DNA of 61,936 bases from Bacillota bacterium (GCA_023397675.1 JAEWTV010000071.1:1-61936), one strand, 5' to 3'; positions 1 to 9,927 are shown, numbered from the stretch's first letter. Made by a program: numbers and translations. Notes: generated by a model not told the origin, from the letters alone.

Positions 1-65
1 GCATAAACCAGAAATGGATTTCATTATCTGGCAGAGGGAATAAATCGTAGTTGGGGTGAATACAA

Positions 66-560
66 ATGATACAAAACGGAAGAAACTACGTATACGGTTC
101 TACTGCAGAACAGCTTGAATATGATATTAATGAGATTTTTCAAGATAAAAAACGCACCGTTGCAAAAAAACGTGCAAAGTCAAACAATAAAGCAAGATTA
201 AAGGCTATATGCTTGATTTTAGGTTTGTTTGCAGGGTTTTTCTTAGTTATAGTCAGATATTCAGTTATTACAGAAATGAACTACAAGGTAGCAAGCGCAA
301 GCAAGCAGTATGAAGGTATAAAAAGTGAAAATTCAAGGCTTAAAGTAGATATTCAAAGAGGGACCGACATAAATAAGATACGTGATACGGCTCAGGTCCA
401 GTTGGGTATGCACAGGCCTGATAAGACTCAAACTGTTTATGTGAATGTTCCAAAGAAGGATTATACGGAAGTTGCTGAACAATATAAAGAAAGCAAGAAT
501 ACCAACTTCTTTACGACAATAATAAACAAGGTAGGGGAAATCGCCAGTATGCTCTTTTAA
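66..560 (+). CDS. FtsL-like cell division / septum formation protein
   Basis: A 164-residue bitopic membrane protein. It has a basic cytoplasmic N-terminus (about residues 1-48, Lys/Arg-rich), one transmembrane segment (about 50-68) and an extracytoplasmic heptad-like segment (about 75-115), followed by a polar tail. This is the layout of FtsL/DivIC proteins, which bridge FtsQ/DivIB and the septal transpeptidase in the divisome. The family is poorly conserved, so the call rests mainly on topology and on its place directly before the SpoVD/FtsI-type transpeptidase, where ftsL normally lies. The start ATG follows a GGGGTGA ribosome site. The 65 bases upstream show no recognisable end of rsmH. 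Confidence 0.8.
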   Translation: MIQNGRNYVYGSTAEQLEYDINEIFQDKKRTVAKKRAKSNNKARLKAICLILGLFAGFFLVIVRYSVITEMNYKVASASKQYEGIKSENSRLKVDIQRGTDINKIRDTAQVQLGMHRPDKTQTVYVNVPKKDYTEVAEQYKESKNTNFFTTIINKVGEIASMLF

Positions 561-780
561 TAAAAGCCACACACTTGGCTGGGACAGCTGCCCTAGCCTT
601 TATAATTGGCTGCAAAAGAAAAAATAAATATATTAACCCTTATTCACAAAGGATAAATTGCATAAAGCACTTAAGAGATTGTAGACATTTAGTATTTATA
701 TACTTTAATATCTGCGGTCTTTTTTTGTGAACAATAACTTGGACTTGAATAACCGGTTCAAATGCACAGGGGGTAATGTT

Positions 781-2958
781 TTGGCTGGATTAGGGTTAAT
801 TACGAAAAGAAGACTTGTATATTTGCTTGCGATTTTTGCAATACTTTCAGTTTTGCTGATTATTAGAATAGGATGGATACAGCTTGCCAAAGGTGAATGG
901 TACCAGCAAAAAGCTGCCTTGCAGCAAAATCAGAACAGAGTAATAAGCCCCAAAAGAGGTATCATATATGACAGGAACCACAATGAACTGGCTGTAAGCG
1001 CATCGGTAGAAACCATTTCCGCCAATCCTCAGACATTGAAGAAAACCGGAAAGGATATACCCGCTATAGCGCAAAAGCTTTCAGAAATATTGGGAATGGA
1101 TGTTGAAGTAGTTGAAAAGAAACTGACAGCCAAAAGCAGATATGAAATACTTAAAAAGAAAATTTCAAAGGATACAGGAGACCAGGTAAGAAAATATGTA
1201 ATGGAACAGAATATTACCGGTCTTTATGTAGATGAGGATACAAAAAGATATTATCCTAACCGGAATCTTGCAGCACATGTAATAGGCTTTACAGGAAGCG
1301 ACAACCAGGGCCTTGACGGCGTTGAGGCTATGATGGAGCAATACCTTAAGGGTACTCCGGGAAGAATACTCAATGAGGTTGATGCAAGCGGAAACGAAGT
1401 GCCAATGGGTCAGGAAAAGCATCTTGCACCTGAAAATGGCCTGAACGTTGTTCTGACAATTGATGAAACGATTCAGGCTATTGCCGAAAAGGAGCTCGAA
1501 ACAGCTATTGCCGACAACAAGGCAATTAACGGTGGAGAGGTCATAATAATGGACCCTAACAATGGAGATATACTTGCACTTACATCCAAACCGGATTTTG
1601 ATCTTAATAATCCCTGGGCAGCACCTCCGGGGGAAGATCCTAAGACATGGGATCCGACAAAACCTGAAAGCGTTCAGAAGCTTTTTAAAACCGTATGGCG
1701 TGACAAGGCTGTTGCAGATACATATGAACCGGGTTCAACTTTCAAAGCCATAACAACCTGTGCGGGTATAGAAGAAGGTGTAGTAACACCAGAAACACAG
1801 GTTAATGATTTTCCTGTAACAGTTGGTGGCTGGCCTATTAAATGCTGGAGATATTACAAGCCACATGGAAATGAAAGTTTTGCACAAGGTGTTTATAATT
1901 CCTGCAACCCTGTATTTGTAAGGGTATCGCAAAGTCTTGGGATTAATAGGTTTTATAAATATGTAAAGAATTTTGGCTTTAATGATAAAACAGGTATAAT
2001 CCTTCCAGGCGAAGCAAAAGGAATAACGCATTCAAAGCCTACAGAAGTAGATATGGCAACCGCAGCTTTCGGGCAGTCTTTTACCGTTACACCTATGCAG
2101 CTTATAACTGCATATGGTGCTATTGCGAACGGTGGAACATTAATGAAGCCAAGGCTTGTAAAGGAATTGACAGATGAAAAGGGAAATGTCGTAAAAAGTT
2201 TTGATCCTGTTTCATTAAGACGTGTAATTACTCCCCAAACCTCGGAAACAGTAAGAAGAATTCTTGAAGGAGTTGTTTCAGAGGGTACCGGAGAAAATGC
2301 CTACATAAAAGGGTACCGTGTTGCAGGAAAGACAGGTACCGCTGAAACCGTTGAAAGCCGTAAGGGACAGAGAAGATATATTGCTTCGTTTTCCGCTTTT
2401 GCACCTTCGGATAATCCAAAGATTTGTGTCCTGCTAGTCCTTGATTACCCAACTGGTCCTTTCGGACATCAGGGGGGAGTTATTGCAGCGCCGGTTGCAG
2501 GCAGAATAGTAGAAAGAGTCCTTGATTATCTGGAAACTGAGAAAAGGTATACTGAAAAAGATAAGGAAATGCTGCAGGAAGATGTATATGTGCCTGATAT
2601 CACAAATAAAACCGTGCAGGAAGCTAAAACTGTTTTAAGTCAGTTTGGACTTGAGTATAAAATTGCGGGCAACGGTGAAAATGTTGTTGTAAAGCAGACA
2701 CCAAAACCAGATGCGGTTATACCCAAGAAATCTGTGGTTGTTCTTTATACATCAGGTTCGGGTAATGAAATCAATGTTACAATGCCCAATATCCTTAATA
2801 AAACTATTTCTGAAGCAACTAATGAATTGACAAAATTGGGGCTTAATATTAGAGTTACAGGTCAGGGAGTAGCAATAAAGCAAAGTGTAAAACCGGGAAC
2901 ACAAATAAAGCAGGGTTCGGTCATAGATATTGAATTCAGACTTACAGAGACCGAATAA
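781..2958 (+). CDS. spoVD: Class B penicillin-binding protein (SpoVD/FtsI type) with PASTA domains
   Basis: A peptidoglycan DD-transpeptidase that cross-links septal or spore-cortex wall outside the membrane. It has one N-terminal membrane anchor, a PBP dimerisation domain, then the transpeptidase with the three penicillin-binding motifs: STFK (preceded by EPG), SCN and KTGT. Two PASTA repeats close the protein (about the last 130 residues), a SpoVD/PBP2x feature. An in-frame GTG at 727 lacks a ribosome site. The TTG at 781 sits 7-8 nt after AGGGGG and leaves the usual short basic tail before the anchor, so I prefer it (725 aa). The sequence cannot separate SpoVD from vegetative FtsI/PbpB; a single such gene in this cluster may serve both roles. 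Confidence 0.9.
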   Translation: MAGLGLITKRRLVYLLAIFAILSVLLIIRIGWIQLAKGEWYQQKAALQQNQNRVISPKRGIIYDRNHNELAVSASVETISANPQTLKKTGKDIPAIAQKLSEILGMDVEVVEKKLTAKSRYEILKKKISKDTGDQVRKYVMEQNITGLYVDEDTKRYYPNRNLAAHVIGFTGSDNQGLDGVEAMMEQYLKGTPGRILNEVDASGNEVPMGQEKHLAPENGLNVVLTIDETIQAIAEKELETAIADNKAINGGEVIIMDPNNGDILALTSKPDFDLNNPWAAPPGEDPKTWDPTKPESVQKLFKTVWRDKAVADTYEPGSTFKAITTCAGIEEGVVTPETQVNDFPVTVGGWPIKCWRYYKPHGNESFAQGVYNSCNPVFVRVSQSLGINRFYKYVKNFGFNDKTGIILPGEAKGITHSKPTEVDMATAAFGQSFTVTPMQLITAYGAIANGGTLMKPRLVKELTDEKGNVVKSFDPVSLRRVITPQTSETVRRILEGVVSEGTGENAYIKGYRVAGKTGTAETVESRKGQRRYIASFSAFAPSDNPKICVLLVLDYPTGPFGHQGGVIAAPVAGRIVERVLDYLETEKRYTEKDKEMLQEDVYVPDITNKTVQEAKTVLSQFGLEYKIAGNGENVVVKQTPKPDAVIPKKSVVVLYTSGSGNEINVTMPNILNKTISEATNELTKLGLNIRVTGQGVAIKQSVKPGTQIKQGSVIDIEFRLTETE

Positions 2959-3054
2959 AATGAATATTGCCCTAAAAACTTAATCAATATATGTATAATG
3001 GTTATAATTATGTAGAATCTGAAAATTATTTAAGTTAACAGCAGCAAATTGATT

Positions 3055-3082
3055 TTGGGTTATGTAATAAAAGTGGTATAAT
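3055..3082 (+). promoter_or_regulatory. Putative sigma-A promoter upstream of murE
   Basis: A consensus TATAAT at 3077-3082 is preceded by TG at the extended -10 position (TGGTATAAT). A weak -35 (TTGGGT, 3055-3060) lies 16 nt upstream. It is in the 186-nt gap between the PBP gene and murE, so murE and the genes after it may be transcribed independently of the upstream pair. Confidence 0.5.
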
Positions 3083-3144
3083 TTTAAATGGAATTTTTAT
3101 TAATTATTTAATAAGCTTAACAAAAGATGTTCGGAGGGTTGTTT

Positions 3145-4599
3145 ATGCTGCTTGAAGAGTTATTAAAAGGTCTTGATATTATAAACTCCAAGGGTGATGT
3201 GAAAATTGAAATAGAAGACATTGCCTACGACTCCAGGAAGGTAAAAAGCGGTTACATATTTGTATGTATAGAGGGTTTCAAATTTGACGGACATATGTAT
3301 GTTGAATCCGCGATAGAAAACGGGGCAAAGGCAATAATAGTTCAAAAGGATATAAATGTCCCGGAGGGTGTAACCCTGGTTAAAGTAAAGGATACCAGAT
3401 ATGCACTGGCATACATGGCGGATCTTTTGTTTGAGCACCCGTCCAAAAAGTTCACATTGGTTGGTGTGACAGGAACAAAGGGAAAGACCACAACAACCTT
3501 TATGATTAAATCAATACTTGAATATGTAAATCAAAAGGTTGGATTAATAGGAACAATTGCAAATTACATAGGAAATGAAGAACTGCATACTGAAAGGACT
3601 ACACCTGAATCATACGACTTGCAGAAGCTTTTCTCGGATATGGTTGAAAAGGATGTAAACAGCGTTGTTATGGAGGTTTCGTCCCATGCGCTGGAACTGC
3701 ACCGAGTAACTTGCAGCAATTATGACATAGGTGTTTTCACAAACCTTTCAAGAGACCATCTTGATTTTCATCAAACCTTCGAAAACTATTTGAATGCAAA
3801 GGCAAAGCTTTTTGGAATGTGTAAAAAGGGCCTTGTGAATATTGATAATGAGTACGGGAAAAAGCTTGTGGGCAAAGTATCCTGCGAGCTGCTTACATAC
3901 GCAATTGAAAGCGATGCCGACATAAAAGCTACAGAAATAATCAGTAATCCCGACAGTGTGGAGTTTAAACTCTTATCCCCCTGGGGTGAAAGACATTTCA
4001 AGGTGAATATACCAGGTACTTTTAGTGTTTATAATGCTCTTGCTGCAATATCGGTCTGCAGCCTTATGGGTATTTCACTAGATGATATTGCAAGAGGTAT
4101 TTCAAATGTTACCGTTCCGGGAAGAGCAGAAGTCGCATATGCCGGTAAGAATTTTACTATAATTATTGACTATGCCCATACACCTGACAGTCTTGAGAAT
4201 ATTCTTAAAACTGTAAAGGCTTATGCTCCCGGGAGAGTTGTTTCAATGTTTGGGTGTGGGGGAGACAGAGATAAGACAAAACGGCCTATAATGGGTGAAA
4301 TATCAGGAAAACTTGCCGATTTTACTATCATTACCTCTGATAACCCACGAACTGAAGAACCTGAAGCTATTATAACGGATATTGAAGCAGGCATAAAAAA
4401 TCTTAAAGCTGAATATAAGACAATTGTCAGCCGCAGAGAAGCAATAAGCTATGCAATGAAGAATGCCAGGGAAAAGGATATAATCGTGCTTGCAGGTAAA
4501 GGACATGAGACTTATCAGATATTTAAGGACAAGACAATACATTTTGATGAGCGTGAAGTGGTAAAAGAAGTGCTTAGTGAAATGGGAATTGTTTCATAA
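3145..4599 (+). CDS. murE: UDP-N-acetylmuramoyl-tripeptide synthetase MurE (meso-DAP type)
   Basis: Cytoplasmic ATP-dependent Mur ligase that adds the third residue of the peptidoglycan stem peptide to UDP-MurNAc-L-Ala-D-Glu. The ATP loop GVTGTKGKTTTT lies at about residue 106, and the substrate motif DNPRTEEP lies at about residue 398. DNPR is the signature of enzymes that use meso-diaminopimelate rather than lysine, so the wall is predicted to be mDAP type. The ATG at 3145 follows GGAGG by 7 nt; an in-frame ATG at 3127 lies before that ribosome site and is rejected. The result is 484 aa, a normal MurE length. murF follows after 24 nt. Confidence 0.96.
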   Translation: MLLEELLKGLDIINSKGDVKIEIEDIAYDSRKVKSGYIFVCIEGFKFDGHMYVESAIENGAKAIIVQKDINVPEGVTLVKVKDTRYALAYMADLLFEHPSKKFTLVGVTGTKGKTTTTFMIKSILEYVNQKVGLIGTIANYIGNEELHTERTTPESYDLQKLFSDMVEKDVNSVVMEVSSHALELHRVTCSNYDIGVFTNLSRDHLDFHQTFENYLNAKAKLFGMCKKGLVNIDNEYGKKLVGKVSCELLTYAIESDADIKATEIISNPDSVEFKLLSPWGERHFKVNIPGTFSVYNALAAISVCSLMGISLDDIARGISNVTVPGRAEVAYAGKNFTIIIDYAHTPDSLENILKTVKAYAPGRVVSMFGCGGDRDKTKRPIMGEISGKLADFTIITSDNPRTEEPEAIITDIEAGIKNLKAEYKTIVSRREAISYAMKNAREKDIIVLAGKGHETYQIFKDKTIHFDEREVVKEVLSEMGIVS

Positions 4600-4623
4600 A
4601 ACCTATTGATTGGAGAAGGTAAA

Positions 4624-6000
4624 ATGCATAAATTATCTTGCCGGGAAATACTCGAAGCCACAGGCGGAAAGCTTATTTCAGGTGACGACAGTAAGTTTTT
4701 TTTACATATATCAACCGATTCTCGAAAAATTGCAGCTGGAGACCTTTTTATTCCAATTGTAGGAGAAAAGTTTGACGGACATGTTTTTATAAATTCAGCC
4801 TTGGAACAGGGTGCTGTAGGAGCAATTACACAGAAGGAAATTCAGATATCGTCCGATAAGACTTTGATCCTGGTTGATGATACTTTAAAAGCCCTTCAGA
4901 AAATTGCTTCATATTACAGAGAAAGGTTTTCCATTCCTTTTGTCGGTATTACAGGCAGTGTCGGAAAAACAAGCACAAAGGATATGATAGCAAGTGTGCT
5001 TGATCAAAAATACAGGGTTTTAAAAACCCAGGGCAACTTCAATAATGAAATAGGGCTTCCATTAACAATATTCAACCTTGAAAGTATTCATGAAGTAGCT
5101 GTTATAGAGATGGGGATGAGTGGTTTTGGTGAAATAAGCCGTCTGACTGCTATCGCACGTCCGGATATAGCTGTTATTACAAACATTGGACTATCCCACA
5201 TTGAAAAGCTTGGTTCCCGAAATAATATATTAAAGGCTAAGCTTGAAATTCTGGAAGGGTTGGATGAGGACGGTCTTGTGGTTTTAAACGGAGATGATGA
5301 CCTTCTTTCCCTTCAAATCGGAAAATTAGGATACAGGACAGTTTCCTATGGATTATCTGATAATAATGATTATCAAGCAAGGAATGTAGAAAATCTTGGC
5401 GAGGAAGGAACAAGATTTAATATTGAGTTGTCAAATGAGTTATATACAATACATGTTCCGGTCCCTGGAATTCATAATGTATATAATGCTCTGGCTGCAA
5501 TAGCTGTAGCTATTGAGCTTGGTGTAGCAATTGAAAAAGCAATAGACGGGATAAAGGAATTTTGTCCTGGCAATATGAGACTTAATATAATAAACCGCAA
5601 TGGTATAAAAATTATTAATGATGCTTACAATGCCAGTCCTAATTCTATGGAGGCAGCTTTAAATGTTCTTTTTGACATAAAGCAGGAGGGACGTACAGTT
5701 GCTGTCCTTGGAGATATGCTTGAAATGGGTGACTGGGCTCCTGATGCACACCGCGGTGTTGGGAAATATGCAAGGGACAAGGGAATAGATTATATAATAA
5801 CAGTAGGAAAAGCAGCTGCCGATATTGCCAATGGTGCTTTGGAGGGTGGGGCGGCGAAGGACTGTGTAAAAATATTTGATTCCAATCAAAAGGCAATTGA
5901 GCTTTTGAAAGGCTTTTTAAAGCAGGGAGATACTGTGCTTGTTAAGGGTTCCAGAGGTATGAAGATGGAGCAGATTGTTGAAGCACTTCAAGTAGGTTAA
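4624..6000 (+). CDS. murF: UDP-N-acetylmuramoyl-tripeptide--D-alanyl-D-alanine ligase MurF
   Basis: Last cytoplasmic Mur ligase. It adds D-Ala-D-Ala to UDP-MurNAc-tripeptide to make the pentapeptide precursor. Visible are the Mur ligase N-terminal domain, the ATP loop GITGSVGKTSTKDM at about residue 107, the central motif around VITNIGLSHIEKLGS, and the C-terminal part NDAYNASPNSM, which is typical of MurF. The ATG at 4624 follows GGAGAAGG. An upstream in-frame TTG at 4606 is not preferred. 458 aa. It is co-directional with murE and mraY and presumably co-transcribed with them. Confidence 0.96.
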   Translation: MHKLSCREILEATGGKLISGDDSKFFLHISTDSRKIAAGDLFIPIVGEKFDGHVFINSALEQGAVGAITQKEIQISSDKTLILVDDTLKALQKIASYYRERFSIPFVGITGSVGKTSTKDMIASVLDQKYRVLKTQGNFNNEIGLPLTIFNLESIHEVAVIEMGMSGFGEISRLTAIARPDIAVITNIGLSHIEKLGSRNNILKAKLEILEGLDEDGLVVLNGDDDLLSLQIGKLGYRTVSYGLSDNNDYQARNVENLGEEGTRFNIELSNELYTIHVPVPGIHNVYNALAAIAVAIELGVAIEKAIDGIKEFCPGNMRLNIINRNGIKIINDAYNASPNSMEAALNVLFDIKQEGRTVAVLGDMLEMGDWAPDAHRGVGKYARDKGIDYIITVGKAAADIANGALEGGAAKDCVKIFDSNQKAIELLKGFLKQGDTVLVKGSRGMKMEQIVEALQVG

Positions 6001-6057
6001 CTATAAAATACATAAAGCAAAATATAATTCCTTTGGAATAAGGGACTATGGGGGAAA

Positions 6058-7065
6058 ATGATGCCTAATATACCAATTTTAAATTCTCTTTCAATACAGG
6101 TAGCTACTTTTATAGTGACTTTTATACTGGCTCTGATTTCAGGACCAATTTTGATACCAATGCTAAGAAGGCTTAAGTTTGGGCAGACAGTAAGGGACGA
6201 TGGACCGAGAACACACCTTGTAAAGACGGGAACACCTACAATAGGAGGATTGATATTCCTCATACCAATCATTATTATGACAGTTTATTTTTCAGTTGAA
6301 GGCAAATACCAGCAAATAATTCCGCTGGCGTTTGTTACAGTAGGTTTTGGAATAGTTGGTTTTTTAGATGACCTTATAAAGGTTGTTAAAAAGAGTAAGA
6401 ATGGGTTGACACCCAGTCAAAAGATGCTTGGACTTCTGATAATATCAGGATTATTTGCCTATTATGTTGCTACATATACCAATATTGGCACTCAAATAGA
6501 TATTCCTTTTGTTAAGGGAGTAACTCTTGATTTGACTTGGGCTTACATACCTTTTACGATATTTTTCCTACTTTGTATTACAAATGGGGTTAACCTCACG
6601 GATGGGCTTGATGGCCTGGCATCGGGTGTTACGCTTATAGTGGCCGTATTCTTTACAATTGTTGCAATGACAAGAGGAGAATGGGATTATATAAAGGTCT
6701 TTTCATCAATCATTGCAGGTGGCTGCCTGGGGTTTCTTGCTTTCAACATACACCCTGCAAAGGTATTCATGGGTGATACAGGCTCGCTGGCACTTGGCGG
6801 CGCAATTGGTGCTATTGCAGTCATGATGAAGCTCCCTTTGCTAATACTTATTGTTGGATTGGTATATGTTATAGAGGAGCTGTCTGTAGCAATACAGGTT
6901 ATATCTTTTAAGCTTACGAGAAAAAGGGTCTTTAAAATGGCCCCGATACATCACCATTTTGAATTATGCGGATGGAAAGAAACTAAAGTAGTTTATGTAT
7001 TCTGGTCAGCGACTATAGTACTAAGCTTTATTGGATTGGTTTCTCTTGGATTTAAGTTTTTCTAG
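6058..7065 (+). CDS. mraY: Phospho-N-acetylmuramoyl-pentapeptide transferase MraY
   Basis: Integral membrane enzyme that moves phospho-MurNAc-pentapeptide from UDP to undecaprenyl phosphate, giving lipid I. The 335-residue polytopic sequence carries the family landmarks: the aspartate pair in GFLDDLIKV, NLTDGLDGLA in the middle, and the late histidine motif APIHHHFE. Tandem ATGs at 6058 and 6061 follow a GGGGG run, and either could be used. The usual dcw neighbour murD does not follow; an FtsW-family gene comes next after 12 nt. Confidence 0.96.
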   Translation: MMPNIPILNSLSIQVATFIVTFILALISGPILIPMLRRLKFGQTVRDDGPRTHLVKTGTPTIGGLIFLIPIIIMTVYFSVEGKYQQIIPLAFVTVGFGIVGFLDDLIKVVKKSKNGLTPSQKMLGLLIISGLFAYYVATYTNIGTQIDIPFVKGVTLDLTWAYIPFTIFFLLCITNGVNLTDGLDGLASGVTLIVAVFFTIVAMTRGEWDYIKVFSSIIAGGCLGFLAFNIHPAKVFMGDTGSLALGGAIGAIAVMMKLPLLILIVGLVYVIEELSVAIQVISFKLTRKRVFKMAPIHHHFELCGWKETKVVYVFWSATIVLSFIGLVSLGFKFF

Positions 7066-7077
7066 ACGGAGGTAAAG

Positions 7078-8202
7078 ATGAAGCACAAGGGTAAGGACAA
7101 AAGCCGGAAACCTGTTGACTTTGGAATATTCATAACAGTTTTTATACTGCTGGCATTTGGTATAATTATGGTTGCGAGTGCAAGTGGGCCGTCTGCATAT
7201 TCCAATACCCATGATATATATTTTTTCCTGAAAAAGCAGCTGTTTAATGCAGGCGTAGGTATTGTAGCCATGCTTGTCATTATGAATATAGATTACAGAA
7301 AACTTGGTAAGTATTCTCCTGTTCTTCTTCTGATAAGCCTGATTCTCCTTGCAGTAGTATGGATACCAGGTGTAGGCCATTGGGAAAACGGTGCCAGAAG
7401 GTGGTTCAACCTTGGAGGACAATCACTGCAGCCATCGGAAATTGCAAAGCTGGCTATAATTTTCTTCTTTGCATACAGCTTGTCAAAACGTAAAGAATAT
7501 ATTGAATCTTTTACAAAGGGTTTCTTGCCGTATATCATAGTAGCGGGTCTATTTGTAGGCTTCCTTATGCTTGAACCTCATTTCAGCGGATCAGTTGTCA
7601 TTATACTTGTTTCAATGATAATGCTGTTTTGTGCAGGGGCGAGAATCAAGCACTTTGTTTTGCTGGCAATACCGGCTGCTGCCGGAATGATAGGCGCAGT
7701 ACTAATAGAACCATATAGATTAGTGCGTTTGCAGACTTTTCTTAACCCCTGGCAGGACATGAGAGGGGACGGATATCAGATAGTACAGTCACTTTATGCA
7801 ATTGGTTCAGGCGGCCTTTTTGGTAAAGGTCTGGGAAAAAGTCTTCAAAAATTCCTATACATACCTGAGCCGCAGAATGACTTCATACTTTCCATTCTAG
7901 CAGAAGAGTTGGGTTTTATAGGAATATTTGTTGTTATGTTATTGTTTATAATTTTCATTTGGAGAGGCATTAAAGTAGCAATGCATGCTCCTGATACGTT
8001 TGGAAGCCTTCTGGCTGTGGGACTGGTCTCACTTGTAGCGGTACAGGTAATTATAAATGTTGCGGTTGTAACCTCATCAATGCCTGTTACCGGTATGCAG
8101 CTTCCGTTTTTCAGCGCGGGAGGAACAGCACTTGTTTTCCTAATGTGCGGTGTAGGTGTCTTGCTTAACATATCGCGATACGCAACGAATGAAAAAATCT
8201 GA
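7078..8202 (+). CDS. SEDS-family peptidoglycan glycosyltransferase FtsW/SpoVE
   Basis: Polytopic membrane protein of 374 residues (about 10 helices) of the SEDS family, which polymerises lipid II together with a class B PBP. Family motifs are present: QPSEIAKLAIIFF, the extracellular-loop stretch GDGYQIVQSLYAIGSGG, and PEPQNDFILSILAEELGF. The start ATG has a GGAGG site. Its natural partner is the SpoVD/FtsI-type PBP encoded earlier in the same cluster. Position just before murG matches both spoVE and ftsW, so I do not choose between the symbols. Confidence 0.93.
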   Translation: MKHKGKDKSRKPVDFGIFITVFILLAFGIIMVASASGPSAYSNTHDIYFFLKKQLFNAGVGIVAMLVIMNIDYRKLGKYSPVLLLISLILLAVVWIPGVGHWENGARRWFNLGGQSLQPSEIAKLAIIFFFAYSLSKRKEYIESFTKGFLPYIIVAGLFVGFLMLEPHFSGSVVIILVSMIMLFCAGARIKHFVLLAIPAAAGMIGAVLIEPYRLVRLQTFLNPWQDMRGDGYQIVQSLYAIGSGGLFGKGLGKSLQKFLYIPEPQNDFILSILAEELGFIGIFVVMLLFIIFIWRGIKVAMHAPDTFGSLLAVGLVSLVAVQVIINVAVVTSSMPVTGMQLPFFSAGGTALVFLMCGVGVLLNISRYATNEKI

Positions 8203-8221
8203 TGTAATTGTGGAGGCAAGT

Positions 8222-9322
8222 ATGAGAGTAGTTATTGCAGGTGGTGGAACAGCAGGTCATATTAATCCGGGTATAGCAATTGCAAAATACATTAAAAACA
8301 AGGTAGATAATTGCGAAATTATTTTTGTTGGAACCCGTAAGGGGCTTGAGACAAAGCTTGTTGAACGAGAAGGTTTTGAACTTAAGATTATAAAAGTAAG
8401 AGGTTTTAAAAGAAAGCTTTCTTTAGATACTTTTGTTGCAGTTAAGGAAATGTTTCAGAGCGTATTTGAAGCTCGTAAAATATTAAAGCAGTTTAAACCC
8501 GATATAGTAATAGGTACCGGTGGATATGTATGCGGACCGGTGCTTTTTGCTGCGTCCAGAATGAAAATTCCTACGTTGGTACATGAATCCAATGCCTTCC
8601 CGGGAGCAACAAACAAGCTGCTTTCACGTTTCGTAAACCTTGTTGCAATAAGCTTCAAGGAGTCCAAGGAATACTTTAAAAAGGAAGCCAATGTAGTACA
8701 TACTGGTAACCCAGTAAGAGATGAGCTTCTGCTTGCTGAACGCACCAATTCAAGGGAGAAACTTGGGATAGCTGCAGACAGGCCTTTAGCAGTAATTATG
8801 GGCGGAAGCAGGGGGGCAGAGAATATAAATGCTGCCGTTGTTGAAATGCTTCAGAAATACTATGAAAGCGGCGAATTTGATATCATATTTGCAACTGGTG
8901 AAGGACAGTTTGAAAAAATTAAATCTGAAACCGGCAATTTGGATGAACGCCATGTAAAAATACTTCCCTATATTTATAATTCCGCAGATATATATGCAGC
9001 TGCCGACTTAATTGTGTGCAGAGGTGGAGCAATAACCATGAGTGAGGTTACTGCTATGGGAATACCTGCGGTTATAATACCGTCACCGTATGTTACTGCA
9101 AACCATCAGGAATACAATGCCAGGGCGCTGGAAACCCAAGGTGCTGCAGTTGTAATACTTGAAAAGGACCTTGGAGGACTTATACTTTATAATCAGATAA
9201 TGGACTTGCTCAAGGATCGCGAGCAGCTATCAAAAATGGCCAGAAACTCAAAGAAAATGGGTATTACAAACGCTTCCGAAAAAATATTTCTTTCAATTCA
9301 GGAACTTCTTAAAAGAAAGTAA
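8222..9322 (+). CDS. murG: UDP-GlcNAc: lipid I N-acetylglucosaminyltransferase MurG
   Basis: Peripheral membrane GT28 glycosyltransferase that converts lipid I to lipid II. The N-terminal loop GGGTAGHINPGIA, the GNPVRDE segment, GGSRGAENIN and the UDP-GlcNAc-binding region CRGGAITMSEV are all visible in 367 residues. The ATG at 8222 is preceded by TGGAGG; the longer in-frame ORF would overlap the upstream gene. It starts 19 nt after the FtsW/SpoVE stop. A strong terminator-like hairpin follows at 9437-9490. Confidence 0.96.
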   Translation: MRVVIAGGGTAGHINPGIAIAKYIKNKVDNCEIIFVGTRKGLETKLVEREGFELKIIKVRGFKRKLSLDTFVAVKEMFQSVFEARKILKQFKPDIVIGTGGYVCGPVLFAASRMKIPTLVHESNAFPGATNKLLSRFVNLVAISFKESKEYFKKEANVVHTGNPVRDELLLAERTNSREKLGIAADRPLAVIMGGSRGAENINAAVVEMLQKYYESGEFDIIFATGEGQFEKIKSETGNLDERHVKILPYIYNSADIYAAADLIVCRGGAITMSEVTAMGIPAVIIPSPYVTANHQEYNARALETQGAAVVILEKDLGGLILYNQIMDLLKDREQLSKMARNSKKMGITNASEKIFLSIQELLKRK

Positions 9323-9436
9323 GTGAAATAACTGTAAAAACATACAAAGTAACACTTTCGTAAACCCGGCATAAAATATATTAAGATGCTGGAATAAGCT
9401 TTAAAACAGTATAAGGCTTGCATTTGATGCAAAGAT

Positions 9437-9490
9437 GCTAACCATATTTGGGGGGATTATGTTTGCCTGAAAATATGGTTAGCGCTTTTT
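9437..9490 (+). terminator. Intrinsic-terminator-like hairpin between murG and the murA remnant
   Basis: A perfect 13-bp inverted repeat (GCTAACCATATTT at 9437-9449 and its complement at 9471-9483) with a 21-nt loop is followed by GCTTTTT. It probably ends the dcw transcript after murG, or attenuates transcription into the truncated murA. Confidence 0.65.
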
Positions 9491-9528
9491 AGCACAAGTG
9501 TATTTCTGGGTTTCGGAGGTGTTTAAAT

Positions 9529-9927
9529 GTGGAAAGACTGATAGTAACCGGAGGACAAAAATTATCAGGCGAAATAACTGTTGAAGGAGCAAAGAACGCG
9601 GTATTACCTATCCTGGTCGCTACAGTGCTCAATGGAAGCATTAATATTATAAAAAACTGTCCACGACTTAATGATGTGGATGCAACACTTGAAATATTAA
9701 AAAGTATAGGGTGCAAGGTTAACAGGGAAAACAATGTTGTAATAATCGATTCCAGCACTGTAAACAATACTGAAATACCCGAAGCCCTAGCAGTGGAAAT
9801 GAGATCCTCAATTATATTTATGGGTCCCATGCTATCAAGATTTAAAAAAGTTACTATAAGCTATCCAGGTGGCTGCATTAACATACGGGCACTTTCTTTC
9901 TGTTATCTGCAAAATTTCTTTTTATGA
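9529..9927 (+). pseudogene. murA: Truncated murA (UDP-N-acetylglucosamine 1-carboxyvinyltransferase), 5' third only
   Basis: The first ~118 codons are clear MurA: GGQKLSGEITVEGAKNAVLP with the Lys-Asn pair that binds UDP-GlcNAc, then LNDVDATLEIL, MRSSIIFMGP and YPGGC. Full-length MurA is about 417 residues. Here similarity stops just after PGGC, where the catalytic Cys loop normally lies close by, and the frame ends with about 12 unrelated residues at 132 aa. The GTG start follows GGAGG at good spacing, so translation may still begin. The rest of the gene is not found downstream; the 3' end overlaps a convergent small gene. A deletion or rearrangement breakpoint near 9880-9900 is inferred. 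A functional murA elsewhere in the genome is expected, because clostridia often carry two. Confidence 0.85.

Noticed and set aside
1..50. Possible end of rsmH at the left edge
   Set aside because: Short open stretches exist in two frames but neither resembles the conserved RsmH C-terminus, so no gene is called.
7021..7422. 133-codon minus-strand frame over the mraY / ftsW junction
   Set aside because: It is antisense to two clear genes and has no motif or start signal.
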